A DNA stretch of 64,000 bases from Hymenobacter qilianensis. GTDB lineage: Bacteria; Bacteroidota; Bacteroidia; Cytophagales; Hymenobacteraceae. Below are positions 33,488 to 43,365 of this stretch, piece by piece. The notes under the pieces are model-generated. The model was given only the letters and a program-made list of their open reading frames with translations, did not search any database and had not been told where the DNA came from. The stretch's first letter is position 1, and each line of letters begins with the position of its first letter. The position numbers were made by a program, and so were the translations under genes. The stretch lies in contig NZ_CP060785.1 of NCBI RefSeq assembly GCF_014489555.1, forward strand, positions 62,001-126,000, read 5' to 3'.

Positions 33488-33943
33488 CGGCCGGTGGGTT
33501 GAATAAGAGGGGTAGAAGGATAAATTCTTAGCGGATCAAGCTTGCGGTAATCGGGGAGGGCGAAGCGGCCAACCGGCGCCACGAGTTCTTGGCGACCGTT
33601 GGGCTGTCCTGGCGGCGGGACTCGGGGCCCTAAGCGGCTGCTCCGCCCGCCCTGCTCTTCGCTTTGGAACCTTCTTTGTCATTTTTAGCCATGGGGAAAG
33701 TCCAAAGAGGGGTAAGAAAAGGGCAATAGTCCGGGGGAAGCGAGACCGTCAGGGGCCCCTGGCTCTAAATCGGCCCCGGGGCGGTCGGCCGACGCAAATA
33801 AAACAAAAGTACTTTGCAATTCAAAGCTTTAATAATAGCCCCACGCCCGGCGCAGGCTTCCCGCTGGACGTGGGAAGCCCCACCATTTTTCCGCCGCCCA
33901 CGGCGACCTCTCGCCCCTGGCCAGCGGGCTAGGCCTTTTTGCG
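33488..33943. promoter_or_regulatory. ABC operon promoter region with CTTTG/CAAAG inverted repeat
   Basis: 456 bases upstream of the ATPase gene. CTTTG at 33812-33816 and CAAAG at 33822-33826 form an inverted repeat around CAATT, with partial outer symmetry (AAAGTA left, CTTT right). A TACTTTTG box (minus strand, 33804-33811) overlaps it and fits the Bacteroidota -7 consensus TAnnTTTG, but no TTTG lies at the expected distance upstream. A 20-codon minus-strand frame from the ATG at 33692 (MAKNDKEGSKAKSR) is too short to call. Confidence 0.4.
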
Positions 33944-34585
33944 CTACTTGATGGTGCAGCCCACGGCTTTAGTGAAGTTCGTGGCAACAGCTTTGCCGGC
34001 CATCAGGTCGGCCAGGGCCTGCTCCACATACTTGGTGGTCGCGGCCTTGGCGTCCTCGCTGTTGTTGTCGATGGCGCCGATGTAGGCCACCTGGATGGCG
34101 GAGCCGGCGCGCTGCAGTACGTACACCTGCGGCGTGCGGGTGGCGCCGAAGCGGCGGGCCACGTCCTGGGTTGCGTCGACCAGGTAGGGGAACGGGTAGT
34201 TCTTTACGCGCGCGCGCTTCTGCATGCTGCCGTAGGAGTCGCCGGGCGATAGCCAGGGGTTGTTGGGGTTAATGGCCACCACGGGGTAGCCCTGCGGGGC
34301 GTACTGCTGGTGCAGCGCCACAATGCGGTCTTCATAGGCCTGAGCGAAGGGGCAGGTGTTGCAGGTGAAGACGACAATGTACCCTCTGGCGTCCCCGTTG
34401 TCGGCCAGCGTCACCAGCTGGCCGTCCACGTTTTTCAGCTTGAAGTCGGTGACTTGGTCGCCCACCTGGTAACCGCTTGCAGAAGGGTTGCCGCTTGCGG
34501 CGAAGTAGCGGCCGCGGGCAAGGAAGAAGCTGCCTAGTATGGCCACCAGGACCAGCAGTACTACCAGAGTTAATCGCTTTTTCAT
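33944..34585 (-). CDS. Thioredoxin-like thiol-disulfide protein
   Basis: 213 residues from the ATG at 34585; the longer frame upstream has no homology-like features. One N-terminal membrane segment (KRLTLVVLLVLVAILGSFFLARG) anchors it in the inner membrane or acts as an uncleaved signal. The AhpC/TSA-type thioredoxin fold follows (GDQVTDFKLKNVDGQLVTL), with the redox motif FTCNTCPFAQAYEDR, INPNNPWLSPGDS and the cis-Pro region ATRTPQVYVLQ. It probably reduces or oxidises periplasmic proteins. It lies between two ABC-peptidase operons on the same strand and has its own gap on both sides, so it may be an independent unit. Coding is intact. Confidence 0.88.
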   Translation of the reverse strand: MKKRLTLVVLLVLVAILGSFFLARGRYFAASGNPSASGYQVGDQVTDFKLKNVDGQLVTLADNGDARGYIVVFTCNTCPFAQAYEDRIVALHQQYAPQGYPVVAINPNNPWLSPGDSYGSMQKRARVKNYPFPYLVDATQDVARRFGATRTPQVYVLQRAGSAIQVAYIGAIDNNSEDAKAATTKYVEQALADLMAGKAVATNFTKAVGCTIK

Positions 34586-34623
34586 GGCAAAAAAAGTTAG
34601 GTGAGAAATGAAACATCGCCCGT

Positions 34624-34792
34624 TTAGGGCTTGAAGGTTATCAGCGCCGTTTCCGGCTCGGTCAAATCCAGCGGCTTTTCCAAGGCCTGCCTCCCGGGGC
34701 AGTTGTTGTAGTTGCCGAAATTCGGGCAGCTTTACCCCGCGCACCGGCGGGGCGGCAGCCGTAGTCTTCGGTTCGGTTATTTGTCCTCTCAT
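34624..34792 (-). pseudogene. Possible small gene or remnant upstream of thioredoxin gene
   Basis: Two minus-strand frames look protein-like: from an ATG at 34792 (VRGVKLPEFRQLQQLPRE) and, after a frame change near 34690, LEKPLDLTEPETALITFKP with its stop at 34624-34626. Together they would give about 55 residues. This could be a small protein or the worn C-terminal end of a lost gene. The remaining bases of the 34586-34921 gap hold no gene. Confidence 0.3.
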
Positions 34793-34921
34793 CCCCCAGG
34801 AGGCTCGTTACCTCCGGTGCTACCAGCCTAAAACGCTAACTACTTACCAGCTTTGAGTTCCGCTTTGTTGGCCCGAAATAACAGTAGTGCCTGCTCCGCT
34901 TACCTGCCCTTACACAAGTCC

Positions 34922-37900
34922 TTATTCTATGAACTTTACCTCCATGGTATTATCCTCCATGTCCCAATCAAAGAGCAGGTAATTCGGATCCAGGCCGGCC
35001 CGGGCGGGTTTTCGGGGCACGGTCACCGTGATCTTCTGTCTGCCGGCGCGGAGGCGGTGCTTCTGCAGGTAGAGCGGGTTTCCCAACCCGGGGCCCTCGC
35101 TGGCAGGGGCGAACAGGCCAATCTCCACCCAGTCGTTTAAGGGTACCGTGGTCTCTACCCCTTCGGCATCGATGACCATTTTGCGCGCCTGCACCGCCAG
35201 GGTCACCTGCCAGGTGCCGGCTGTGGTCTTGTGGGCCGTGACCTCCTGCGTTTCCAGCGCCCAAAAGGTATTGGCCGCGAAGAGATCATGCACCAGGTAG
35301 TCCAGGGAGTCCGGCGCTGCCACTTTCAACTCCCGGTAAAGGTCGAGCGGGGTCGCCAGGGGCATAGTTCCGGGGCCGTGTTGCGCGAGCAGATGTCGCA
35401 GGGCAGTGTTCACCGGCTCCTTCCCGATGTACTCCCGGAGCGCGTACAGCGCCAGCGGCCCCTTGCGGTAGTACTGCACGCGGTCAATTGACCGCAGCAG
35501 CGGGTCGGCGGCGCGGGGGCGGGGGCTAGGAAGTCTTTGCGGACCATACGCAGGAGTTTTTCGAAGTGCTCCCGCCCGTGGGTGGCCTCTACCACTTCCA
35601 GCGCCGAGTGCCAGGCCAGGGTCTCGGTAAGCAGCGCTGCCCCCCGACTTGGGCCAGCGCCAACTGATGGCCCCACCAGTGGTGGGCCACTTCGTGCGCG
35701 ACCGTCGCGGACGGCAGGTCTACCCCCGCGGGTCTTCGTCGGCCTGGAGCAGCGCGAACCCTTCCTGGTAGGAGACATTGGTTGGGGCAGCGAACAGGGT
35801 TTTCTGGTTGCCGGGTACTTCCACGAATCGGAGTTGGCGGTGCGGATAAGGCCCGAACTGGCGGGTAAGGTAGTCGAGCGCCGCCTGCGCGCCGCGGACC
35901 ATGCGATCCACATTCAGGGTATGCCCGGGATGGTGCAGGATCTGGATCTGCGTATTCTTCCACCTCCCTTCGCGGACGGCGTAGGAGGCAGAGAAGAAAG
36001 TGAAGTCACTTTTAATGGGCGCATCCGTCGCGTAATGGAAGTAGCGACGCCCACCCTGGGCCCACGTCCGGCGCAGCGTGCCGGACGTCACCGCGAGCTG
36101 TCCGGCGTCGGTGCCCACGACGGCCTCGAAGTTGACCCACTCCTGCCCGGCCTCGTCCATAAGCGCCCGCGCGTCATCCAGCGGGGGGACCTCCGGACGC
36201 AGGGCAAGCCCATACGTCCGCCGCTGCCGGGCCTCCCGCAGCTCGCGGCCCGTCTGATAGCCCAGGCGGGGCAGCAACCAGTCCCCGAAGTGCGTGCCAT
36301 TCGCGGCCACGGATGGATCCATCCCGTCACTCGGAAAGCCCCGCGGGTCGAAGCGGACCGCGAACGCCAGCTGCAAGGAGTCGCCCGGCCGAAGGGGCTG
36401 CGCCAGCCCGTAGATCCGGTGGCCGAGCTTCTGGTCTATACGCTGAGCCCGCACTGGCTGATTGAGACTTACCGACCGGGTTTCGCCCCCTAAGGCCGTC
36501 GCCACGTGCACGGAATCGATCATGAACTCGCTCTTATTCACCAGCTGATAGGTTCCCCGGATCTCGACTACCCGCCGCGCGGGATAGATTTCGACGTGTA
36601 GGCGCGTGGCGGTCGCCCGCGGCTGCGGAATGCCGGCGTACCGACCATAGCGCCGCTCGTACTCAGCCCGCCACGCTTCCCCGCTGGGAGCAGCGTGGCG
36701 CGGGTGCAGCACGTGCAGGTTGTACACGATCAAGCCCCCGAAAGTCAGCACCAGGGCCACCGCTACGGCACTAGTTGCGGCCACCCCGCGCGTCAAGCGG
36801 CTGCCCGCCCCGCGGAGCCGGTGCCGGAGGCCCTGCGCCTTACCCCGCGGCCAGAGCAGTAGGGCCGCGAGGCCGAGCAGCAGGGCCCAACCCGCCCAGT
36901 ACAGCTTGAACAGCAGCCACGGCCCCAGGAAGGGATCTAGGCCCCGGATGTCCGAGTACGACCACCCCGGATCGGAGCCATAGACCAGGGGACCGGGCTC
37001 AATTCCTAGGAGCGGGCCGAAGGCCACCACCCCGTACGCTATTACGGCAAGCAGGTGAGCGACGTATTTCTGGTCGACCACGACGTGGAGGAAGAAGGCG
37101 AGCAGGGCCAGCAAAAGGTAATCGGTGAGCCGGATACCGAACAGGACACGCGCGTACAGCCCGACCTCAAACTCGTAGTAACCTAAGCGCAGCTGCACGA
37201 GCAGCGCGGCCAGCAGCAACAGCGCCTGCAGGACAACCAGCGCCAGGGTGAGCCCCGCAAACTTGCCGGCGAAGGAGACCCACTCCGGTAGGGGTACCGC
37301 CCCCACGATTTCACTTAGGCGGGCGTCGCGCTCGCGCCAGACGAGTTCGCCCGCGTAGTAAATGATGAGCAGCGGGATAACCAGCCAGATGCCATGATCG
37401 CTGGGGTTTTCCAGCAGGGCTATTAGCTGCCCGGTGGTGGGGAGCTCCGGAACCCCATAATAGCTAGCCAGGGACAGGGGGCAGTCAGGATGAAGAACGC
37501 GGCCAGGACCGCGACCCCCAGGCCACCCCAGCCCGTGCCGATGAGGTGGAAGGACTCCCGCGCGATAGCCAGGACCTGCAGCACCCTGGTGGCGGGCCCA
37601 AACGCCGGCCGGACCGTCGGCACGACAAGGGGGGTACGCTTCGTCCTAACGCTACCTGCGGGCAGGGCGGATGGGGTATGGCTGCCTCGGGCAATTCGCC
37701 CCGGCGGGAGCTCTCGGCGAGGTGGGCGAAGCGGAAACGGAAATAGGTGAGCGCTAAGCTGCCTAGCGCGACGCCCAGCCATACGAGGCGGTTGGCGAGC
37801 ATGGACGGCTGCAGCCCGACCAGGAGCGTGTTCTTCTGCGCCTTGGTCCAGACTTTCGACAACTCACCGAGCACCGTAAGTCCCAGCGGGTCCGTTAGTT

Positions 37901-38518
37901 TCCCTATCTCCCAGTACCCCTGCTCTACGGCCACAAACTGCCAGCTGACAAACGCGGCGAAGAAAATAAAAATGCCCCCCAGATAGCTCACGATGCCCCG
38001 CCGGCCGAATACCGCCGCCGAGAACATCAGCGCCATCGCGGTGAAGGCGTTGGGTAGGGCGAGCAGGAAATAGGCACTCAGATAAGAAGACGCGCGCGTG
38101 GGCCCGAGGAGGTCACGGTGCTCCCCCGGCAGGAGCGCAGCCCCAGCAGCCCCAGGGGAACAGCACTCAGCAGCAGCGCCCCGAGGGTAAAGGTGGCCAG
38201 AAACCGCCCGCCCAGGTAGGAGGCCTTGCCGATAGGGGCGGAGTAGAGCAGCGGATGCAGGCGCGTCTCCACGTCCCGCGCTGCGGCGGCGCCCGCCACC
38301 GCCGCCAGCGCCAGCAGCCCCATGATGCCGGCGACGAGGGTGATTTGCGCCACGGCGAATGGGGCGTTGAGGAAGAAGCCACCCACTTGCGCCTCATCAA
38401 GGAAGACTTCGCGGGCCATGAAAAAGGTAATCACCAGCAGCAGCAGGAAATAAAACCAGGTTGAGACCTGGCGGGCCTGGTAGGCTACCTCGAAGCGAAA
38501 AACCGTCCACAGCTTCAT
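34922..38518 (-). CDS. ABC-2 permease / M1 aminopeptidase fusion, copy C (six frameshifts)
   Basis: About 1200 residues with the same layout as copies A and B: MKLWTVFRFEVAYQARQVST at the start, second permease half with YYAGELVWRERDARLSEIVG, peptidase from the FERRYG-like segment, zinc motif VAHEVAHHWWG, third ligand in LLTETLAWHS and the conserved end VNTALRHLLAQ, LDLYRELKVAAPDSLDYLVH. Six changes of frame (near 38141-38144, 37690, 37477-37481, 35723-35727, 35640-35645 and 35515) are each corrected by one added G or C, so the gene is probably intact. It is preceded by its own ATPase with a four-base overlap. The many breaks reflect its numerous G/C runs. If they were real, this copy would be dead. 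Confidence 0.83.
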
Positions 38519-39425
38519 ACGACCACCTCCCTTTCCGGCTGCTGCACCCTGGGTCCGTAGTGCCCGGCCAGGGTGCTGAAGTACACATCTTCCAGGTCGG
38601 GGGCTACCGGTTCAAACCCAGCGCCCGGCGACGCCTCGCAGTATACCCGCACGACGGTGCGGCCGCCCAGCAGCTTGGTGGAGAGTACGGCCTGCGCCTG
38701 CTCCCCGGCGGGCAGCGCCTGCTTGTCAAGCACGCTGCGCCAGATGTTTCCTTTTAGGCGTTCGATGGACTGGAGCGGCTCGGCTTCCAGCAGGATGCAC
38801 CCCGGTTAATGATGGCCATGTGGGTACACAACTCCGCGACATCTTCCACGATGTGGGTAGAGAGAATCACCACGCTGTTCTCTTCCAGCTCACTCAATAA
38901 ATTAAGGAATCTTACCCGCTCGGCCGGGTCCAGGCCCGCGGTGGGTTCATCCACGATCAGCAGCCGCGGGTTGCCCAGCAGGGCCACCGCCACGCCGAAG
39001 CGCTGGCGCATGCCCCCGGAAAAGCCCCCCAGCTGCTGCCGGCGCACCTCCCACAGATTCGTTTTGCGCAGTAGTGCCTCCACTACTTGGCGGCGGGGCA
39101 GACGTTGCGTAAAGCCCTTGAGGATAGCGAAATAGTCGAGTAATTCCTCTGCCTTAGCCTTGGGGTAGACGCCGAACTCCTGGGGCAAATAGCCCAAAGT
39201 CTGGCGCACAGCCTCCTTCTCCCGCAGCACATCGAGAGTGCCCAGGCGGATGCTGCCAGCGTCCGGCTCCTGCAGCGTAGCTAGAATGCGCATCAGGGTG
39301 GATTTGCCCGCCCCGTTGGGACCCAGCAGACCGTACATGCCCGCCGGAATGGTAAAGGACACATTCTGGAGGGCCGCTACCCCATTGGGGTAGGTCTTGG
39401 AGAGGTGATTGATCGTTAATTTCAT
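38515..39425 (-). CDS. ABC transporter ATP-binding protein, partner of copy C (frameshifted)
   Basis: About 303 residues from the ATG at 39425. Walker A LGPNGAGKST, Q-loop GYLPQEFGVYP, signature FSGGMRQR, Walker B LLIVDEPTAGLD and LSTHIVEDV are all present. It is very close to the ATPase at 32574-33487, so one pair arose by duplication of ATPase plus permease. The C-terminal extension is reached only after correcting one missing base in the C run 38800-38803; it then reads ILLEAEPLQSIERLKGNIWR and ends VYFSTLAGHYGPR. It lies downstream of a LytTR response regulator on the same strand, which is the likely controller. Confidence 0.92.
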
Positions 39426-39485
39426 GGGCTTGTGGATGGTCAACGTTCTGAAAAACAAGACTTTGCCCGGCGACAAGGACGCTGC

Positions 39486-39602
39486 TTACTCCAGGAAGGC
39501 GGCTCGAACCGCTTGTTTATCCCGGGCTGAGGTGGGGGCCTGGGCCGTCATGGCGAGCAACCGAAGCAGCGGCGGGGGCAGCAGATAGGACAGACGTTTC
39601 AT
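39486..39602 (-). CDS. Small ORF, 38 residues, ahead of ABC operon
   Basis: The minus strand encodes MKRLSYLLPPPLLRLLAMTA followed by QAPTSARDKQAVRAAFLE and a stop, 60 bases before the ATPase start. The first half resembles a short hydrophobic segment with a proline triplet. It could be a leader peptide or a small membrane protein. A proline run can slow ribosomes, which would suit an attenuating leader, but this is speculation. It may also be a chance frame. Confidence 0.35.
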   Translation of the reverse strand: MKRLSYLLPPPLLRLLAMTAQAPTSARDKQAVRAAFLE

Positions 39603-39796
39603 GGCGGAAGGATTTAAAGCCGGGTACTGCGTCCAATTTATTCTCCTGCCTGCCCCGCGGCCCGCATTTCTTCATGAACGGCGCTATTTCCTTACCAACG
39701 GCTCAAGGCCGGCGCCTCTGGGCTGTTCCGTTCAACGTCCCGCTCTATTCTTGGGCCCAGCTCCGGCCTGGCCGGCCCTTAGCTCCCCCGCCGCGG

Positions 39797-40495
39797 TTAG
39801 CCCAGCGCTTGTTTGAGTTCCTTGTACCGCTCGCGCCCGACCGGCAAGAGGGTCCCGCTGAGCAGTTCCAGCTCGTACTTACTGGAGCCATGGCTGAGCA
39901 GCTGGCGCACGTCGACCAGCCGCACGATGTAGGACTTGTGCACGCGCTGAAAATCCGGGGGCAGCACCGCTTGCAGTCGTTGCAGCGACTTGTCGTGCAG
40001 CTCCACGCTACCGTTGCGCAGGTGCAGTTCCGAGTAGATGCCCGCGCCCTTGATAAAGAGGACCTCAGCGATGTCGAGCAGCCGAATCGCTTGGCGGCGG
40101 CGCACGGCCAGGTATTTGAGCGGCGCGGCGGCGCGGAGCTCGCGGTGGTCGAAGCGCGCCAGGGCCTTTTGCAGCCGCTCCGCCGTCACGGGCTTACCCA
40201 CGAAGTCCAGCACGCCGTAGTCAAAGGCTTCGATGGCGCGCTGCTTGTTGGCCGAGACGACGATGGTGTGAAAGGAGCCGGCCACGGCCTGCTGCAGCAA
40301 CGCAAACCCGTCCTGCCCGTTCAGGTTCAGGTCCAGCAGCAGCAGGTCGATGGGCGTATCCTGCAGAAAGAACTGCGCGCTCTCGAGCGAGGGCTGCACC
40401 ACCACGCTGCTGAGCCGCTCGCCCAGGGCTGCACGCAGCAAGCGCGCGAGGCGGCTGGCCACCAGGGCCTCGTCTTCGACAATGAGCACGCGCAT
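39797..40495 (-). CDS. LytTR-family response regulator
   Basis: 232 residues from the ATG at 40495. The receiver domain begins MRVLIVEDEALVASRLARLL, with the phosphorylation aspartate in IDLLLLDLNLNGQDGF, the conserved switch residue in TIVVSANKQRAIEAFDYG and the lysine in VLDFVGKPVTAERL. The C-terminal LytTR domain has VLFIKGAGIYSELHL and FQRVHKSYIVRLVDVRQL. It is the natural partner of the kinase whose stop lies 4 bases upstream. It probably activates the ABC-peptidase operon just downstream on the same strand, or binds the CTTTG/CAAAG repeat. Coding is intact. Confidence 0.93.
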   Translation of the reverse strand: MRVLIVEDEALVASRLARLLRAALGERLSSVVVQPSLESAQFFLQDTPIDLLLLDLNLNGQDGFALLQQAVAGSFHTIVVSANKQRAIEAFDYGVLDFVGKPVTAERLQKALARFDHRELRAAAPLKYLAVRRRQAIRLLDIAEVLFIKGAGIYSELHLRNGSVELHDKSLQRLQAVLPPDFQRVHKSYIVRLVDVRQLLSHGSSKYELELLSGTLLPVGRERYKELKQALG

Positions 40496-40499
40496 GGCG

Positions 40500-42206
40500 C
40501 TACTGTGAGGGTGCCAAGAGGTCGATTTCCACGGCCCAGCCGTCACTGACCGGGGCCGAGCGCAGGCGCCAGGCCCCGGGAAAGGACTCTTCCAGGCGCA
40601 TCTTGACGTAGCGCGAGCCGGTGCCCTCCACCACGGGCCGGCCGCAGGCGGCCGCGTCGCTGTCGTTGAAGAGGCGGTAGCGCACGCCCCGGCCCAGGGG
40701 CTCCTTGGTCAGCACGAAGCGCCCGGTGCCGCGCTGCGCGTAGCCGTGCGTCAGCCCGTTTTCGATGAGGGTGTGGAAGGTGGCCGGCGGCACCTGCTCG
40801 GTGCCCAGCAGGCCGCGGGTTTCGAGCACAAATTCCGACTGCCGGCGGAAGCCCATGATCTGGAGGTGGGTGCGGCAGATCTGCAGCTCGTCTTCGATGG
40901 AAATGAGTTTTTCCTCGGCGATGCTCGACACCAACTCAAATTCGGCGGCCAGCGCGTCAATGAGTTGATTGGCCTGCCGGGGGTTTTCCTCAATGAGCTC
41001 CTGCAGGGACATGAGCGTGTTGAGCAGAAAGTGCGGCTGGATGTTCTTGCGCAGCAGCTCGTTCTCCAGGCGCGCCGAGCGCAGCTGTGCCTGCTGCTGC
41101 GCCCGGTGCCGCTGCACCAGTTGCCGCCCGAGGGCGAAAGCCATGAGGCCGATAAAGCACACGATGCCCCAGTAGTAGCCCAGCGGCAGCAGCCAGAGGT
41201 AGCCCAGAAAGGTCAGGCCCGTCAGGCCCACGATGCCGGCCAGCGCCCAGCGGCTGACCTCGCGCCGCAGCCGCACGGCCAGCAGCCCGGCCGCCACCAA
41301 CACCACCGTAAATACGACAAAGTAAAAGCTCACGGGCAGCCAACCGTACGCCGCGCCCGAAAATACCAGGGCCCCGGTCAGCCACCAGCGTGCGCGCGGC
41401 AGGCGCAGCTCCAGCACCAAAAACGCCAGCAGGCACAGGTTGTTGGCCAGCAGGGCCAGGTAGGAAACGTCGTGGACCAGCAGGAAGTACTCGGCCACGC
41501 TGGCGTCGGGCGCGGCGCCCCGCAGGCCCCCGTAGATTTTCAGGGCGTGCAAGCCGCAATAGGCGCTTAAGAAGAGGTAGGACCGCTGGCGGGCAAAGCC
41601 CACGTACAACAGCCCGCAAAACAGGGCCGAGGCCCCCAGGATCCCGATGATGAGCGTCGCGGAGGAAGTCTCCTGCTGCTGCTGGGCGAGCAGGCGCGGC
41701 CAGGTAGTTAAGGTGGCCACCGGCTGCCAGGGCCGGTCGGCAAAGTGCTGGTTGGACACGCGCACGAGCAGCGTGTGCGCCCCGGCCTGGGCTTGCGCCG
41801 GGGTGAGCGGCAGCTGCTGGTGCCAGCGCCCGGGCTGCTCTCCCTGGGGGCCGAGCCGGCCGTTGCGCTGCAGCAGCTGGCCGTCCCAGTACACCTCCGA
41901 GGCCGTGCTCCACCCCCGCAACACCAGCAGCATCGGGGTGCGGCTTTGGGCCTCGGAGATGGTCACCCGCGTGCGTAGCCACAGCTGCCGGGCCGGGCCC
42001 GGCTGCCCGTCGACGGCGGTGTTGCACCAGTACGCGGGCCGCCAAGGGCTGGCGGCGTCGGGCCGCCCGAACTCGGTTGTCCCGGCCGGCTTCCACCACC
42101 AGCTCGTCAGCCGTTGGGTAGGCGGGGCCGGGGCTTGGGCCCGCGCGGCCTGACGTATTCCCAGGCCGAAAAGCAGCAACCCGCAAAAAAGGAGAAACCG
42201 TCCCAT
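40500..42206 (-). CDS. 7TM-type LytS-like sensor histidine kinase
   Basis: 568 residues, intact. After a signal peptide comes a periplasmic jelly-roll-like sensor (QLWLRTRVTISEAQSRTPML, STASEVYWDGQLLQRNG, HTLLVRVSNQHFADRPWQP), as in 7TMR-DISM proteins. About seven membrane helices follow (ATLIIGILGASALFCGLLYV to CFIGLMAFALGRQL). A coiled segment leads to the His_kinase domain with the phospho-acceptor in NIQPHFLLNTLMSLQEL and an ATP lid around TLIENGLTHGYA and GTGSRYVKMRLEE. It is transcribed with the response regulator. The ligand is unknown; related sensors bind carbohydrates or cell-envelope molecules. Confidence 0.92.
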   Translation of the reverse strand: MGRFLLFCGLLLFGLGIRQAARAQAPAPPTQRLTSWWWKPAGTTEFGRPDAASPWRPAYWCNTAVDGQPGPARQLWLRTRVTISEAQSRTPMLLVLRGWSTASEVYWDGQLLQRNGRLGPQGEQPGRWHQQLPLTPAQAQAGAHTLLVRVSNQHFADRPWQPVATLTTWPRLLAQQQQETSSATLIIGILGASALFCGLLYVGFARQRSYLFLSAYCGLHALKIYGGLRGAAPDASVAEYFLLVHDVSYLALLANNLCLLAFLVLELRLPRARWWLTGALVFSGAAYGWLPVSFYFVVFTVVLVAAGLLAVRLRREVSRWALAGIVGLTGLTFLGYLWLLPLGYYWGIVCFIGLMAFALGRQLVQRHRAQQQAQLRSARLENELLRKNIQPHFLLNTLMSLQELIEENPRQANQLIDALAAEFELVSSIAEEKLISIEDELQICRTHLQIMGFRRQSEFVLETRGLLGTEQVPPATFHTLIENGLTHGYAQRGTGRFVLTKEPLGRGVRYRLFNDSDAAACGRPVVEGTGSRYVKMRLEESFPGAWRLRSAPVSDGWAVEIDLLAPSQ

Positions 42207-42320
42207 CGGTGTTGGCGATTTGTAGAGACCCCTAAGTTAAAGGTATTCGGCACACCACCTCTGCTGGGGTGGCGGTTGCCGAATGCAGTTTAGTTGGTTC
42301 CCGTGGCCAACACGTGCGAC

Positions 42321-43191
42321 TCACCCATACACCAACGCTCCGACACCCATGGCACCGATTCCACTCCGTGCTGTGGCCCCATAGAAGCGGCCTTTTTTAG
42401 CCTGAAAGGTCGCGTCCACTGCCGGGAGCTTGAAAAGGTACCCCAGCGTTTCGAAGATCAGGGCTGCGTTGTTGATGCCGTAAACTGTATTGACAAAAGC
42501 AGGTGGTCTCACCGACGAAATGAGGCCCCACGAGACGGCGGCGCAAAGGGCGTAAACCGAGAAATCCAGGGGGCTTTCCATCCGGGAAAGAACACAAAGA
42601 GGGTGAGAAAAGCCGGTACAGAAGGGCGAAAACAGGGATTTTAGCGATGTCTCGGTTGCGGTCCCGCGGATCGGCGTTCGGGTAGGTTGAAACAGCCGTA
42701 TCGGCAGGGTGTATGGCACCCAAGAACAGGGGATTCATCATGCCAAAATGCGTGGCATAGTGGATGTTCGGCGGGAAGGCGTAGCGGATCGCCAACCCCT
42801 GAACGGGGTCGGGGCTAACCGGAAATGAAACGAGGATCTTGGGCAGATTAAACGCCTTGATTTGGCCGGCGGCAGTACGGAGCGCACCAAGCTGATAAAT
42901 GAGTTTCCCGTTCAGCTGGATTTCACAAGCCCCTGCTTGCGGGATCGTTCGTGCCAGCGATTGCGGTCGCGTAGTACCGAATGCCAGGCGGAGCCGCAAC
43001 CAGCTGATCAGCCCTTTTTTAAGCATTTGGGGCACCTCAAAAGTATCCTTCGTTGAATCCCCGCTTGTCTGCTTCGAGTCATTAAATGCTGCCTTCGCCC
43101 ACTCCGGGTTATCGCCCGCCTGCCATTTCCAGCCTTTGTCGAGTACGAGGCCTTGTGCTAGGTACTGTAGGTAGCGATTAGGCCGTGGCAT
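42321..43191 (-). pseudogene. Truncated 7TM sensor kinase remnant
   Basis: The minus strand encodes the periplasmic part of a second 7TMR-DISM-type sensor (LDKGWKWQAGDNPEWAKAAF, ACEIQLNGKLIYQLG, FPVSPDPVQGLAIRYAF). It then changes frame near 42640 and continues into the first membrane helices (SPLDFSVYALCAAVSWGLIS, NNAALIFETLGYLFKLP). The remaining helices and the whole kinase region are missing, and no clear signal peptide precedes it. It is not a copy of the neighbouring intact kinase. The frame change is of the opposite sense to the usual single losses in this window, and with the truncation this is better read as a true pseudogene. Confidence 0.65.
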
Positions 43192-43365
43192 CGGTCCTTA
43201 GACAAGAACACCTCAGCGGCTTTCAACCTGTTGGGCCACGTTTCGCAAACGCTCCCTTGCGAGGGGTGACGAGTACCGGCTCTTGTTCATGTTTACCTGC
43301 AATAGGCGGAGTACTACGACTGCAGTGTAATGGTGACGCCCGGCACGGCCGAGTATTCAGGGCAG

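Noticed and set aside
40746..41570. 274-codon plus-strand frame over the histidine kinase
   Set aside because: Antisense to the intact kinase; His/Gln-rich composition is that of a reverse-frame artefact.
42207..42320. Hairpin CACACCACC...GGTGGCGG as attachment site
   Set aside because: Imperfect stem, no partner copy seen elsewhere in the window; it may just be a promoter-proximal hairpin of the kinase operon.
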